A stretch of DNA of 64,000 nucleotides from Candidatus Krumholzibacteriia bacterium (GTDB taxonomy: Bacteria; Krumholzibacteriota; Krumholzibacteriia; G020349025). The stretch covers positions 1 through 64,000 of the forward strand of contig DASRJW010000097.1 in NCBI GenBank assembly GCA_035649275.1, given 5' to 3'. The notes under the pieces were generated by a model that saw only the letters and a program-made list of their open reading frames with translations, was not told where the DNA came from and made no database searches. A program made the translations under genes and the position numbers. Below, one piece after another: positions 32,232-40,951 of this stretch; within the stretch, counting starts at the first letter, position 1; every line of letters begins with the position of its first letter.

Positions 32232-33323
32232 ATGGGAATCCTGCTGAGAGAGCTGCGGCACAACAAGCTCTACTGGTTTCTCGTCTTCGTGCCCGCCGTC
32301 CTGGTGGCCGAGCAGGTGGCGCCCGAGTCGCACACGCTGCTCTTCGTGCTCTCCGTGGTGGCCGTGGTGCCGCTCGCCGGTCTGATGAGCCGCGCCACCG
32401 AGAGCGTCGCGGTGAAAACCGGTGATCTCATCGGCGGCTTGCTCAACGCCACGCTCGGCAACTTGACCGAGCTCGTCATCACCATCGCCGCGCTCCGCCA
32501 GGGGATGCTCGATCTGGTCAAAGCGGCGCTGGCGGGGGCGATCGTGACCAATACGTTGTTCATGCTCGGCGCGTCGTTCCTTCTCGGCGGTCTCCGGCAC
32601 CGCGCCCAGGAATTCAATCCGCAGACCGCCCGCGTGCAGTCGGGGATGCTCCTCCTGGCCACGATCGCTCTGCTCATCCCCTCCGCCATGAGCCGCGTCG
32701 AGGGCGCCGCCGTGCCTCGCTTTCTGCAGCAATTGAGCCTCGGCCTCTCCGTCGTGCTCATGGCGAACTATGGCCTGAGCCTTCTCTTCTCGCTGAAGAC
32801 GCACCGGGAGGTGTTCGCCTCCGCCGGGGGCGGCGGTCATGGTGAAGAGGAGGAGGCGTGGCCGTTCTCCCTGGCTCTGGTGTTGCTGATCGTGATCACC
32901 GTTGTCGTGGCGCTCGTGGCCGAGATCTTCGTCGAATCGGTCCAGGAGGCGGCCCTCCACCTCGGCATGACCCCGCAGTTCGTCGGCTTCGTGGTCGTGT
33001 CTCTGGTCGGCGGCGCCGCGGAGATGGCGGCTGCTTTTTCGGGGGCACGCAAGAACCGGCTCGATATCAGCGTGGGTATCGCCATGGGCAGCTCGACGCA
33101 GATCGCGCTGTTCGTGGCTCCGCTTCTCGTGTTCCTGAGCTACGTCCTGGCGCCGACGCCCATGGACCTGGTCTTCCCCGGCGGTGCGGTGCTCATGGTG
33201 CTGCTCAGCACCCTCACTGTTTCGCTGGTCACGAGCAGCGGCCGGGCGGCCTGGTACTCCGGAGTGCAGCTCCTCGCCGTCTACCTCGTTTTCGCCGTGA
33301 CGCTCTACCTGCTGCCGCAGTGA
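32232..33323 (+). CDS. cax: Calcium/proton exchanger (CaxA-like)
   Basis: 363 residues with about eleven helices and the two inverted repeats of the CaCA superfamily. Repeat 1 is intact: GDLIGGLLNATLGNLTELVITIAALRQG carries the GNxxE motif. Repeat 2 reads GGAAEMAAAFSGARKNRLDISVGIAMGSSTQIALFVAPLL, where the normal GNAAEH is replaced by GGAAEM near residue 260. An acidic loop (GGGGHGEEEE) separates the halves, as in other members. It would expel Ca2+ in exchange for protons at the inner membrane. AGGAG precedes ATG 32232. The missing Asn and His of repeat 2 may alter ion choice. Confidence 0.88.
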   Translation: MGILLRELRHNKLYWFLVFVPAVLVAEQVAPESHTLLFVLSVVAVVPLAGLMSRATESVAVKTGDLIGGLLNATLGNLTELVITIAALRQGMLDLVKAALAGAIVTNTLFMLGASFLLGGLRHRAQEFNPQTARVQSGMLLLATIALLIPSAMSRVEGAAVPRFLQQLSLGLSVVLMANYGLSLLFSLKTHREVFASAGGGGHGEEEEAWPFSLALVLLIVITVVVALVAEIFVESVQEAALHLGMTPQFVGFVVVSLVGGAAEMAAAFSGARKNRLDISVGIAMGSSTQIALFVAPLLVFLSYVLAPTPMDLVFPGGAVLMVLLSTLTVSLVTSSGRAAWYSGVQLLAVYLVFAVTLYLLPQ

Positions 33324-33340
33324 CGCGGGGGAACCACAAG

Positions 33341-34687
33341 GTGAAGGGCCGCTTCCTACTGGCGCTCCTTTTCGCCGCCGCGCCGGCCGCGGCCGCGGAG
33401 GACGCGCCCGTCGAGGCTTCCGAGGCGACGCCCGCCGGTCTCCTGAGCGGAGCCGGCGAGGGCTGGAGCTGGGCCTCCGGTTTCGATGCGGTGCTCGCCG
33501 GCTTTGCTTACGGCCGCCCGCTGTTCGAAAACGAGCGCCCCGATCCGAGCGGGGACCTCGGCGGCAACTGGTTGGAAGGCTACGCCGAGCCGTGGCTCCG
33601 CGGGGAGATCGCCGTCGGGCGGAGTCGAGTGAGAGGCGAGCTCAGCCTCCTCGCCACCGGAACCGGGGGCGCGTCGGACGCATCTGTCGGCGGGAACGCG
33701 GCAGCGCTACGAGTCGAACAAGCCCACGTGGCCTGGACCTCGGGGGATCTCTGGCCGGGACTGGGAACCGATGCCTTCGAGCTTCGGGCCGGCAGGCTCG
33801 ACTTTGGCCTCGGCACGGGGATCGTGCTCCAGCTCGGCGGAGCGAACGGGGGTGAACGTGGCGCCTATTACCTCGCCCCGCGCCAGGCTTGGGACTTCGG
33901 CGTGGTGGCTCGCTTCGCCCAGGGGCCGCACACGGTTCGCGCCTACTACCTCGACCCGGACACGCCGGCGCCGGAAGAAGAGGCACGCTTTGCCGGCTTC
34001 GATGTCGAGGTCGAGCTCGCCGGCGGGAAAGTGGTGCCGGCAGTGTCCTGGTTCCAGGCCTTCGACGCCGCGGACTCGACACGCGAGGGGCTGAACGTTC
34101 TCTGTCTCCGGACCGGGGCGTCGCCGCTCGGCGCGCTGCCGGATCTGCGCCTGGATGGAGAGGTGGTGAGCGAGCGCAACGGCGACCTCCTGCGGGCCTG
34201 GGGCTGGTACGCCGCCGCTGGTTACCACCTCACGGCGCAGCCCTGGGCACCGTCGCTTCGCTATCGCTACGCCGAGTTCAGCGGCGACGACCCGAGCACC
34301 ACGCGCAGCGAGCGCTTCGATCCGCTGCGCTACGGCTACACGGACTACGGCGACTGGTACCAGGGCGAGATCTACGGCGTCTACTTGCTGACCAACGCGG
34401 ACCTCCGGAGTCATCAAGTCACGCTCGGGGCGACGCCGATCGATGCCCTCGGGCTGCGGCTGGTCTTCTGGGACTTCTCTCTCGACCGGCCAGCCCCCCT
34501 CGAGTCCGGCGAGGAGGTCCGGCATTTGGGCGGGGAGGTCGACTTGATGGCGGAATGGGAGGTTTCGCCCGCCGTCTCCGTGACGCTCGTCGCCGCGAGC
34601 GCCTGGCTCGACGACGTCCTGAAGGAGGAGTTCGGACGCTCCGGCGCGCTGTCGTACGTGATGCCATGCGTCACGGTGAGCTATTGA
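33341..34687 (+). CDS. Outer-membrane beta-barrel protein (alginate-export-like porin)
   Basis: 448 residues with a signal peptide (RFLLALLFAAAPAAAAED). Alternating strand patterns run through the protein. Segments such as AFELRAGRLDFGLGTGIVLQLGG, RFDPLRYGYTDYGDWYQGEIYG and the closing VMPCVTVSY are typical of the alginate-export/OprD-like barrels. The C-terminal aromatic residue fits an outer-membrane insertion signal. GTG 33341 is taken as the start, 17 bases after the exchanger gene. It probably provides the outer-membrane pore for the ion-transport operon. The substrate is not evident. Confidence 0.75.
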   Translation: MKGRFLLALLFAAAPAAAAEDAPVEASEATPAGLLSGAGEGWSWASGFDAVLAGFAYGRPLFENERPDPSGDLGGNWLEGYAEPWLRGEIAVGRSRVRGELSLLATGTGGASDASVGGNAAALRVEQAHVAWTSGDLWPGLGTDAFELRAGRLDFGLGTGIVLQLGGANGGERGAYYLAPRQAWDFGVVARFAQGPHTVRAYYLDPDTPAPEEEARFAGFDVEVELAGGKVVPAVSWFQAFDAADSTREGLNVLCLRTGASPLGALPDLRLDGEVVSERNGDLLRAWGWYAAAGYHLTAQPWAPSLRYRYAEFSGDDPSTTRSERFDPLRYGYTDYGDWYQGEIYGVYLLTNADLRSHQVTLGATPIDALGLRLVFWDFSLDRPAPLESGEEVRHLGGEVDLMAEWEVSPAVSVTLVAASAWLDDVLKEEFGRSGALSYVMPCVTVSY

Positions 34688-34734
34688 GCCGCAGTGCTGG
34701 CGTGATCACCTGCCTTCGGATCGGCCCCGGGAGC

Positions 34735-34763
34735 TTGACGGTCGCGAACTTCCCCGCAATACT
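34735..34763 (+). promoter_or_regulatory. Sigma-70-type promoter of the RND efflux operon
   Basis: TTGACG (34735-34740) and AATACT (34758-34763) are separated by 17 bases. Transcription would start near 34770, giving a leader of about 108 bases before the TTG at 34878. No regulator gene accompanies the operon. Confidence 0.6.
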
Positions 34764-34877
34764 GCAGATCGTTTCCGGGTTTGGCAGCACGAAGGCTCCC
34801 CGGCGTCCTCAGGCCTACCTAGAAGTCGGGGTTTGTCGTAAGGCGCCCATCCGCGTGGGGTTCCGCGGGAGCATCCC

Positions 34878-36098
34878 TTGAAGCAGACGATGGCCGCGCT
34901 GGGTCTCCTCGTACTCTTGCTCTCGAGTTGCCTCGCCGGGTGCGGCGGAAAGAAGGCGCCTTCTGCGCCTCCTCCTGCGGTCCAGGTCGCGCAGGTGATC
35001 CAACACGACGTACCCATCTATGTCGAAGCCGTGGGCCAGACCCGGGGCTCCAAGGAAGTGGAGATCCGCGCCCGGGTCGAGGGCTACATCGAGAGCGCGG
35101 ATTTCGCCGAAGGCTCCACCGTCCAGCAGGGCCAGTTGCTGTTCAAGATCGACCCCGGCCCCCTCGAGGCGACCTTCGCCCAAGCCAAGGGCAACCTCGC
35201 CGGGGCCGAGGCCCAGCTTGCCCGCGCCAGTCAGGACGTGGCGCGGTACAAGCCGCTGGCGGAGAAGAACGCGATCCCCCGCGAGGATCTGGAAACCGCG
35301 GTGTCGCTCGAACGTGCAGCCACGGCGGGTGTGGAAGCCGCGCGTGCCGCCGCAGACCGCGCCGAGATCGACTTGGGCTACACGCGCGTCGTCGCCCCGG
35401 TGAGCGGGCTGGTGGGGAAGGCCGAGGTCAAGACCGGGAACCTGGTCGGTCGGGGCGAGAGCACGCTCCTCACCACGGTCTCCGACATCGATCCGATCCA
35501 CGTCCGGGTCAACATCGCCGAGCGCGATTACCTCACCCTGGTCCGCAAGCGTTTGCAGGAGGTGCGCGAGCATGGCGGCCAGCAGGGGAAAGCGCCTGGT
35601 GAACAGCAGGCACCTCACGATTCCGCCGACATCGAGATGATCCTGGCGGATGGCACCGTGCACCCACAACTCGGCAAGATCTTCTTCGTCGACCGTGCCG
35701 TGGATCCCACCACCGGCACGCTCCTCGTCGAGGTCGCCTTCCCCAACCCGGAACACATCGTGCGCCCAGGCCAGTTCGCCAAGGTGCGAGCGCCGATCGA
35801 CTTCCGCAAGGGAGCCATCCTGGTGCCGCAGCGGGCGGTGAAGGAGGTGCAGGCCACCTACAGCGTGGCCGTGGTGACCGCGGCGGACACGATCGAGATG
35901 CGCTCCGTGCGGCCCGGCGCGCGGGTCGGCTCGCTCTGGGTGATCGACGAGGGTCTGCAGCCGGGCGAGCGCATCGTCGTCGAGGGCCTGCAGAAGGTGC
36001 AGCGGGGCATGAAGGTGCAGCCGACGCTGGTGGAGATCCGCGATCCTAACCTGGTCCTGGCCGCCCCGCCGCCGGCCATGACCGCTTCCCCGCACTGA
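34878..36098 (+). CDS. RND efflux periplasmic adaptor (membrane-fusion) lipoprotein
   Basis: 406 residues. The lipobox LAGC (signal LGLLVLLLSSCLAGC) makes it an inner-membrane-anchored lipoprotein. The lipoyl half-motifs are EIRARVEGYIESADFAEGSTVQQGQLLFKID and IDLGYTRVVAPVSGLVGKAEVKTG, with an alpha-helical hairpin between them. The beta-barrel (VRVNIAERDYL) and membrane-proximal domains follow. It joins the pump to the outer-membrane channel. TTG 34878 has GGAG six bases upstream; the in-frame ATG at 34890 would also do. A short Gly/Gln-rich insert (EHGGQQGKAPGEQQAPHD) lies within the barrel. It is the first gene of a tripartite operon. Confidence 0.93.
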   Translation: MKQTMAALGLLVLLLSSCLAGCGGKKAPSAPPPAVQVAQVIQHDVPIYVEAVGQTRGSKEVEIRARVEGYIESADFAEGSTVQQGQLLFKIDPGPLEATFAQAKGNLAGAEAQLARASQDVARYKPLAEKNAIPREDLETAVSLERAATAGVEAARAAADRAEIDLGYTRVVAPVSGLVGKAEVKTGNLVGRGESTLLTTVSDIDPIHVRVNIAERDYLTLVRKRLQEVREHGGQQGKAPGEQQAPHDSADIEMILADGTVHPQLGKIFFVDRAVDPTTGTLLVEVAFPNPEHIVRPGQFAKVRAPIDFRKGAILVPQRAVKEVQATYSVAVVTAADTIEMRSVRPGARVGSLWVIDEGLQPGERIVVEGLQKVQRGMKVQPTLVEIRDPNLVLAAPPPAMTASPH

Positions 36099-36102
36099 AA
36101 CG

Positions 36103-39100
36103 ATGGCCGAATTCTTCATCCGGCGCCCCATCGTGGCGATCGTCATCTCGATCGTCATGGTCCTCGTCGGCGTCGCGACGCTGCAGAAGCTCTCCATCGA
36201 GCAGTACCCGGAGCTCTCTCCGCCCACGATCCGCGTCGAGACCACCTATCCGGGGGCGTCGGCGGAAGTCGTGGAGCAATCGGTGGCCACTCCGATCGAG
36301 CAGCAGGTCAACGGCGTCGACAACATGATCTACATGAAGTCGCTCAACACGAGCGATGGCCGCATGCTGCTCGATGTCACCTTCCAGGTGGGGATGAACC
36401 GAGACATGGCCAACGTGCTGACGCAGAATCGGGTCAGCCAGGCCCAGCCGCGCCTGGCCCAGGAAGTGCTGCAGCAAGGCGTCACGGTGAAGAAGATCAA
36501 CCCGAGCATCCTGCTCGTGTGCGCCCTCTTCTCCCCGAATGGCACCTACGACTCGCAGTGGTTGAACAACTACGCGATGATCAACATCCGGGACGCCATG
36601 CTGCGCATACAAGGCGTGGCCTCGGTCGACCTCTACGGGGGCGCCGAGTACGGCATGCGGGTGTGGCTGCGGCCGGACGAGATGGCGAAGCTGGGACTGA
36701 CCCCCGCCGACGTCATCGGTGCGATTCGCGAGCAGAACCTGCAAGCGCCGGCGGGACAGATCGGCGCTGCGCCCTCGCCGCCTGGGCAGGAGGCCACCTA
36801 CACCGTGCGCGCCCCCGGCCGGCTGGTCACCCCCGAGGAGTTCGAGAACATCATCGTCCGCAGCACCAAGACCGGGGCTCTGGTGCGCATCCGCGACATC
36901 GGTCGCGTCGAGTTGGGGAGCGAGAACTACCGTTCCTTCGGCCGGGTGAACGGCAAGCCCGCCGGGACGCTGGTGGTCTACCTGCTGCCGGGGGCGAACC
37001 AGCTGAAGGCGGCGCATGGCCTCTACACCACGCTGGAGGAGCTCAAGGGGTTTTTCCCCCCGGACGTCGACTACAAGATCACCTACGACACGACGCCGGC
37101 GGTGGAGGCTTCGATCCACGAGATCAAGAAGACCTTCGTCGAGGCCTTGGCCCTGGTGACGCTGGTCGTCTTCATCTTCCTGCAGAGCCTGCGGGCCACG
37201 ATCATTCCGCTCCTCACCGTGCCAGTTTGCCTCATCGGGACCTTCATCTTCTTCCCCATGCTCGGTTTCTCGGTGAACACGCTCTCCATGTTCGGCTTGA
37301 TCCTGGCCATCGGGATCGTGGTGGACGACGCGATCGTGGTGGTCGAGGCGGTGATGCACCATATCGAGCATGGCATGAGTCCCCGCGACGCGACGAGCAA
37401 GGCGATGAAAGAAGTCACCAGCCCGGTGGTGGCGATCGCCTTCATCCTCTGCGCCGTGTTCGTGCCGGTGGCGTTGCTCGGCGGTCTCACCGGGAGCCTC
37501 TACCGGCAGTTCGCCCTGACCATCGCCATCTCGGTGCTGCTCTCGGCGTTCAACGCCCTGACGCTCTCCCCGGCGCTCTCCGCCATGCTCCTCAAGCCCT
37601 CCAAAGGGGCGCGGAAGGGGCCGCTCGGCTGGTTCTTCCGTGGCTTCAACTCCTTTTTCGACCGCACCACGAACGGCTACGTGAACTGGTCGCGGCTGTT
37701 CGTGCGGCGCGCCATCCTGGCCGTGGGCGTGGTCGTGGTGGCCGGGCTCGGCGCCGGTGGTTTGGGCAAGATCCTGCCCAAGGGCTTCGTTCCCGACGAG
37801 GACCAGGGCATCTTCATGATCAACGCCCAGCTGCCGCTGGCGTCCTCGCTGCAGCGGACCGACGCGGTGATGCGCAAGGTGGAGGACCTCCTGGCGCACA
37901 CAGAGGGCGTGGAGTCCTACAGCAGCATCGGCGGCCTCGGGATGCTGACCAACAGCTTCAGCGCCGAGTTCGGCTCTATTTTCGTGCGCTTGAAGCCATG
38001 GGACGAGCGGAAGAGCCATGAGCTGCACGTCAAGGGCATCATGGCGCACCTGCGCCCCGAGCTAGGGGCGATCCCCGAAGCCCTCGTCTTCTCTTTCCTG
38101 CCGCCTACCATCCCGGGCTTCGGCGCTGCCGGCGGCTTCAACTTCATGCTCCAGGACCGGAGCGGCACGTTGACACCGCAGGAGCTGGGAGCGAACGTGC
38201 AGCGGTTCGTCGAGGAAGGACGCAAGCGGCCGGAGCTCGCCAACCTCTTCACCTCTTTCAATCCCAACACCCCGCAGGTCGACGTGAAGCTCGACCGCGA
38301 GAAGGCGCGGACTCTGGGGGTTCCGGTCAACGACGTGTTCGCCGCCCTGCAAGCGGTGCTCGGGGGCGCCTACGTGAACGACTTCAACCGCTTCGGGAGA
38401 CTCTACCGGGTCTACCTGCAGTCCGATGCACCGTACCGGCAGAAGCCCGAAGACATCGGGCAGTTCTACGTGCGTAGCGTCACCACGGGGGACATGATCC
38501 CGCTCTCCACCCTGGTCACCGTGGGGCCGACGTCCGGTCCGGAGACGATGGTGCGCTTCAACCTCTTCCGCACCGCGGAGATCACCGGCGCCCAGGCGCC
38601 GGGATACAGCTCGGGGCAGGCGATGGTGGCGCTGGAGGAGGTGGCCGCCCAGGTCCTGCCGAAGGAGATGGGGACGAGCTACAGCGGTTTCTCTTATCAG
38701 GAAAAGGTGGCGCCACCTTCGGCACCCACCTTCATTCTGGCGGTGGTCTTCGTCTTCCTCCTGCTCGCGGCGCTCTACGAGAGCTGGAAGCTGCCCTGGG
38801 CGGTGCTCCTCGAGACGCCGCTCGTCGCCATCGGCGCCTACTTCGGCGTCTGGCTGCGCGGCTACGACAACAATGTCTACGTGCAGGTCGGCCTCATCAT
38901 GCTCATCGGCCTGGCGGCGAAGAACGCCATTCTCATCGTCGAGTTCGCCCGCTCGAGGCGCAACGAAGGCGCCGACATCGAGACCGCGGCCCTCGACGCC
39001 GCGAAGCTGCGCTTCCGCCCCATCCTCATGACCGCTTTCGCCTTCATCATGGGCTGCATCCCGCTCATGCTCGCCCATAGTGCCGGCGCCGGCTCGATGT

Positions 39101-39285
39101 CGGTGATGGGGACCTCGGTGGTGGTCGGCATGCTGGTGGCGACCGCCGTCGGCGTCTTCATCGTCCCCGGCCTCTTCGCCCTCATGGAGCGCTTGGGCAG
39201 GAAGAAGGCCGAGGCCCCCGAGGGGCAGGCGGCGCTCGCCGGCGCTCCAGCAGCAGCCACCGCACCAACCCATGGAGCGCACTGA
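36103..39285 (+). CDS. RND (HAE-1 type) multidrug efflux pump
   Basis: 1060 residues, the length of AcrB. The start MAEFFIRRPIVAIVISIVMVLVGV, the porter repeats, the helix-4 motif GLILAIGIVVDDAIVVVEAV with its paired Asp of the proton relay, the Lys side in a later helix (GLAAKNAILIVEFA), and the C-terminal PILMTAFAFIMGCIPLMLA are all HAE-1 features. It uses the proton gradient to expel drugs or other hydrophobic compounds. The C-terminal tail is rich in Ala/Pro (GAPAAATAPTHGAH). It lies four bases after the adaptor and two before the outer-membrane factor. Confidence 0.95.
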   Translation: MAEFFIRRPIVAIVISIVMVLVGVATLQKLSIEQYPELSPPTIRVETTYPGASAEVVEQSVATPIEQQVNGVDNMIYMKSLNTSDGRMLLDVTFQVGMNRDMANVLTQNRVSQAQPRLAQEVLQQGVTVKKINPSILLVCALFSPNGTYDSQWLNNYAMINIRDAMLRIQGVASVDLYGGAEYGMRVWLRPDEMAKLGLTPADVIGAIREQNLQAPAGQIGAAPSPPGQEATYTVRAPGRLVTPEEFENIIVRSTKTGALVRIRDIGRVELGSENYRSFGRVNGKPAGTLVVYLLPGANQLKAAHGLYTTLEELKGFFPPDVDYKITYDTTPAVEASIHEIKKTFVEALALVTLVVFIFLQSLRATIIPLLTVPVCLIGTFIFFPMLGFSVNTLSMFGLILAIGIVVDDAIVVVEAVMHHIEHGMSPRDATSKAMKEVTSPVVAIAFILCAVFVPVALLGGLTGSLYRQFALTIAISVLLSAFNALTLSPALSAMLLKPSKGARKGPLGWFFRGFNSFFDRTTNGYVNWSRLFVRRAILAVGVVVVAGLGAGGLGKILPKGFVPDEDQGIFMINAQLPLASSLQRTDAVMRKVEDLLAHTEGVESYSSIGGLGMLTNSFSAEFGSIFVRLKPWDERKSHELHVKGIMAHLRPELGAIPEALVFSFLPPTIPGFGAAGGFNFMLQDRSGTLTPQELGANVQRFVEEGRKRPELANLFTSFNPNTPQVDVKLDREKARTLGVPVNDVFAALQAVLGGAYVNDFNRFGRLYRVYLQSDAPYRQKPEDIGQFYVRSVTTGDMIPLSTLVTVGPTSGPETMVRFNLFRTAEITGAQAPGYSSGQAMVALEEVAAQVLPKEMGTSYSGFSYQEKVAPPSAPTFILAVVFVFLLLAALYESWKLPWAVLLETPLVAIGAYFGVWLRGYDNNVYVQVGLIMLIGLAAKNAILIVEFARSRRNEGADIETAALDAAKLRFRPILMTAFAFIMGCIPLMLAHSAGAGSMSVMGTSVVVGMLVATAVGVFIVPGLFALMERLGRKKAEAPEGQAALAGAPAAATAPTHGAH

Positions 39286-39287
39286 GC

Positions 39288-40721
39288 ATGTGGCGACGGA
39301 CGCTGCCGGCTCTCCTGCTCGTGGCCCTGGCGTTCGGCTGCTCCTTGGCTCCCAGGTACACGCGCCCGGAGCTTCCTTCTCCCGAGGCGTGGCGCGACTC
39401 GATCGCCACCCCCGACACCACGATCGCCGAAACGCCCTGGTGGGAACTGCTTGGCGACGAGAAGTTGAAGGAGCTCGTCGAGATCGCCCTCACCGAGAAT
39501 CAGGATCTCAAGATCGCGGTCGAGCGCATCGAGGAGGCCCGCGCCCGCTACGGCTTCGCGAAAGGCGACTTCTACCCCCATGTCGACGCCGGGGCCGCGG
39601 GGGGCCAGCTCCAGGCCAGCCAGGGCAGCTTGCTCCACCTTCCCGAGGGTGGGGCGCTCGAAACGCACCTCTACGCGCTCGAGGCCAGCGCTTCCTGGGA
39701 GCTCGATTTCTTCGGCCGCGTACGCAATGCGAGCGCCGCCGAGAAGGCCAAGATGCTGGCGGCCGATCAGGGACGCCGCGCCGTGGTCATCTCCCTCGTG
39801 GCCGACGTGGGGCAGGCCTACGTCGAGCTCCGGGATCTCGACCGGCAGCTGGAGATCGCGCGCCAGACCCTCGAATCGCGGCGGGAGTACCTGGATCTCG
39901 CTCGCGTGCGTTTCGAGGGCGGCGTCACCCCCGAGGGCGACATGCGGCAGGCGGAATCAGAGTACCAGCGCATCCGCATCATCATCTTCGAGCTGGAGAA
40001 GCTCATCTCCCAGAAGGAAAACCAGCTCTCCGTGCTGCTCGGGAGAATGCCCGCGTCGATCGCCCGCGGCCGCACCGTGGATGCCTTGCCGGTGCCGCCC
40101 CAGATCCCGGCGGGACTGCCCTCGAGCCTCCTCGATCGCCGGCCCGACCTGCGCGAAGCCGAGCACCAACTCATCGCCGCCAACGCCCGCATCGGTGAGG
40201 CCAAGGCGCTGCTCTTCCCGCGCATCTCGCTCACCGGCTCTTTCGGTTACGCGAGCACGGAGATGGACGAGTTCTTCGTCGGCGCCAACCAGTCGTGGAA
40301 CTTCCTCGGCCAGCTGCTGCAACCGCTCTTCCATGGCGGACAGAATCGCCGGCGCGTGCAAGTCACCGAGTCCCAGCAACGCCAGGCGGTGTACTCCTAC
40401 GAGAGCACCGTGATCCGCGCCATGCGCGAAGTGGAGGATGCTCTCGTCTCCTATCACAAAGCGGGGGAACAGCGCACCGCCCAACAGGCGCGGGTCGAGG
40501 CGGAGCGGCGGGTGCTCGATCTGGCGGAGTCGCGCTACCGAGGCGGCGTCGCGCCCTACCTCGAGGTGCTGGACGCGCAGCGCTCCCTCTTCTCTGCCGA
40601 GATCGACGAGGCGGAGACGATGCGCAACCACGTCGTCTCTCTTATCCAGATCTACAAGGCGCTCGGCGGTGGGTGGCCACAGGCGGCAGCGCCTCCGGCA
40701 GGATCGGAGTCCGGCAAGTAG
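39288..40721 (+). CDS. Outer-membrane efflux factor (OprM/NodT-type lipoprotein)
   Basis: 477 residues. The lipobox AFGC (signal PALLLVALAFGC) places a lipid anchor at the N-terminus, as in OprM. Two repeated outer-membrane efflux domains are seen: EIALTENQDLKIAVERIEEARARYG and, later, LLDRRPDLREAEHQLIAANARIGEAKALLFPRISLTGSFGY, with the typical closing ESRYRGGVAPYLEVLDAQRSLFSAE. It forms the trimeric tunnel of the efflux system. ATG 39288 follows the pump stop by two bases. The operon has no TetR or MarR neighbour; a sigma-54 activator gene lies downstream on the same strand. Confidence 0.93.
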   Translation: MWRRTLPALLLVALAFGCSLAPRYTRPELPSPEAWRDSIATPDTTIAETPWWELLGDEKLKELVEIALTENQDLKIAVERIEEARARYGFAKGDFYPHVDAGAAGGQLQASQGSLLHLPEGGALETHLYALEASASWELDFFGRVRNASAAEKAKMLAADQGRRAVVISLVADVGQAYVELRDLDRQLEIARQTLESRREYLDLARVRFEGGVTPEGDMRQAESEYQRIRIIIFELEKLISQKENQLSVLLGRMPASIARGRTVDALPVPPQIPAGLPSSLLDRRPDLREAEHQLIAANARIGEAKALLFPRISLTGSFGYASTEMDEFFVGANQSWNFLGQLLQPLFHGGQNRRRVQVTESQQRQAVYSYESTVIRAMREVEDALVSYHKAGEQRTAQQARVEAERRVLDLAESRYRGGVAPYLEVLDAQRSLFSAEIDEAETMRNHVVSLIQIYKALGGGWPQAAAPPAGSESGK

Positions 40722-40786
40722 GTTCACCCACTTCGACCAGGTCTTCGATCCGGAGAACCAGGACATCCTCTCGTACGTCAGCAATG

Positions 40787-40833
40787 TATAATTCCCTTTA
40801 CAGGTCCCCTGCGGATCGGTAAAGATTCTTTAC
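40787..40833 (+). promoter_or_regulatory. Promoter/operator region with three CTTTAC half-sites
   Basis: CTTTAC occurs at 40796-40801 and 40828-40833, and its complement GTAAAG at 40819-40824. The last two form the palindrome GTAAAG-ATT-CTTTAC. TATAAT at 40787-40792 is a perfect -10 hexamer without a clear -35; TTTACA (40797-40802), 17 bases, TAAAGA (40820-40825) is a second promoter option overlapping the half-sites. The start codon of the activator gene is 119 bases after the palindrome. Confidence 0.5.
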
Positions 40834-40951
40834 GCTACCCAGGAGACGCCAGCCGGTCGGGCGATCCCTCGTGCCGGTCAGCCATCCCGCGGGGGTCCCG
40901 CTTGCCGAGCCTGCGCCGGCTCGGTCCCGTCGAGCCCAAGGGGAGCCCGCC

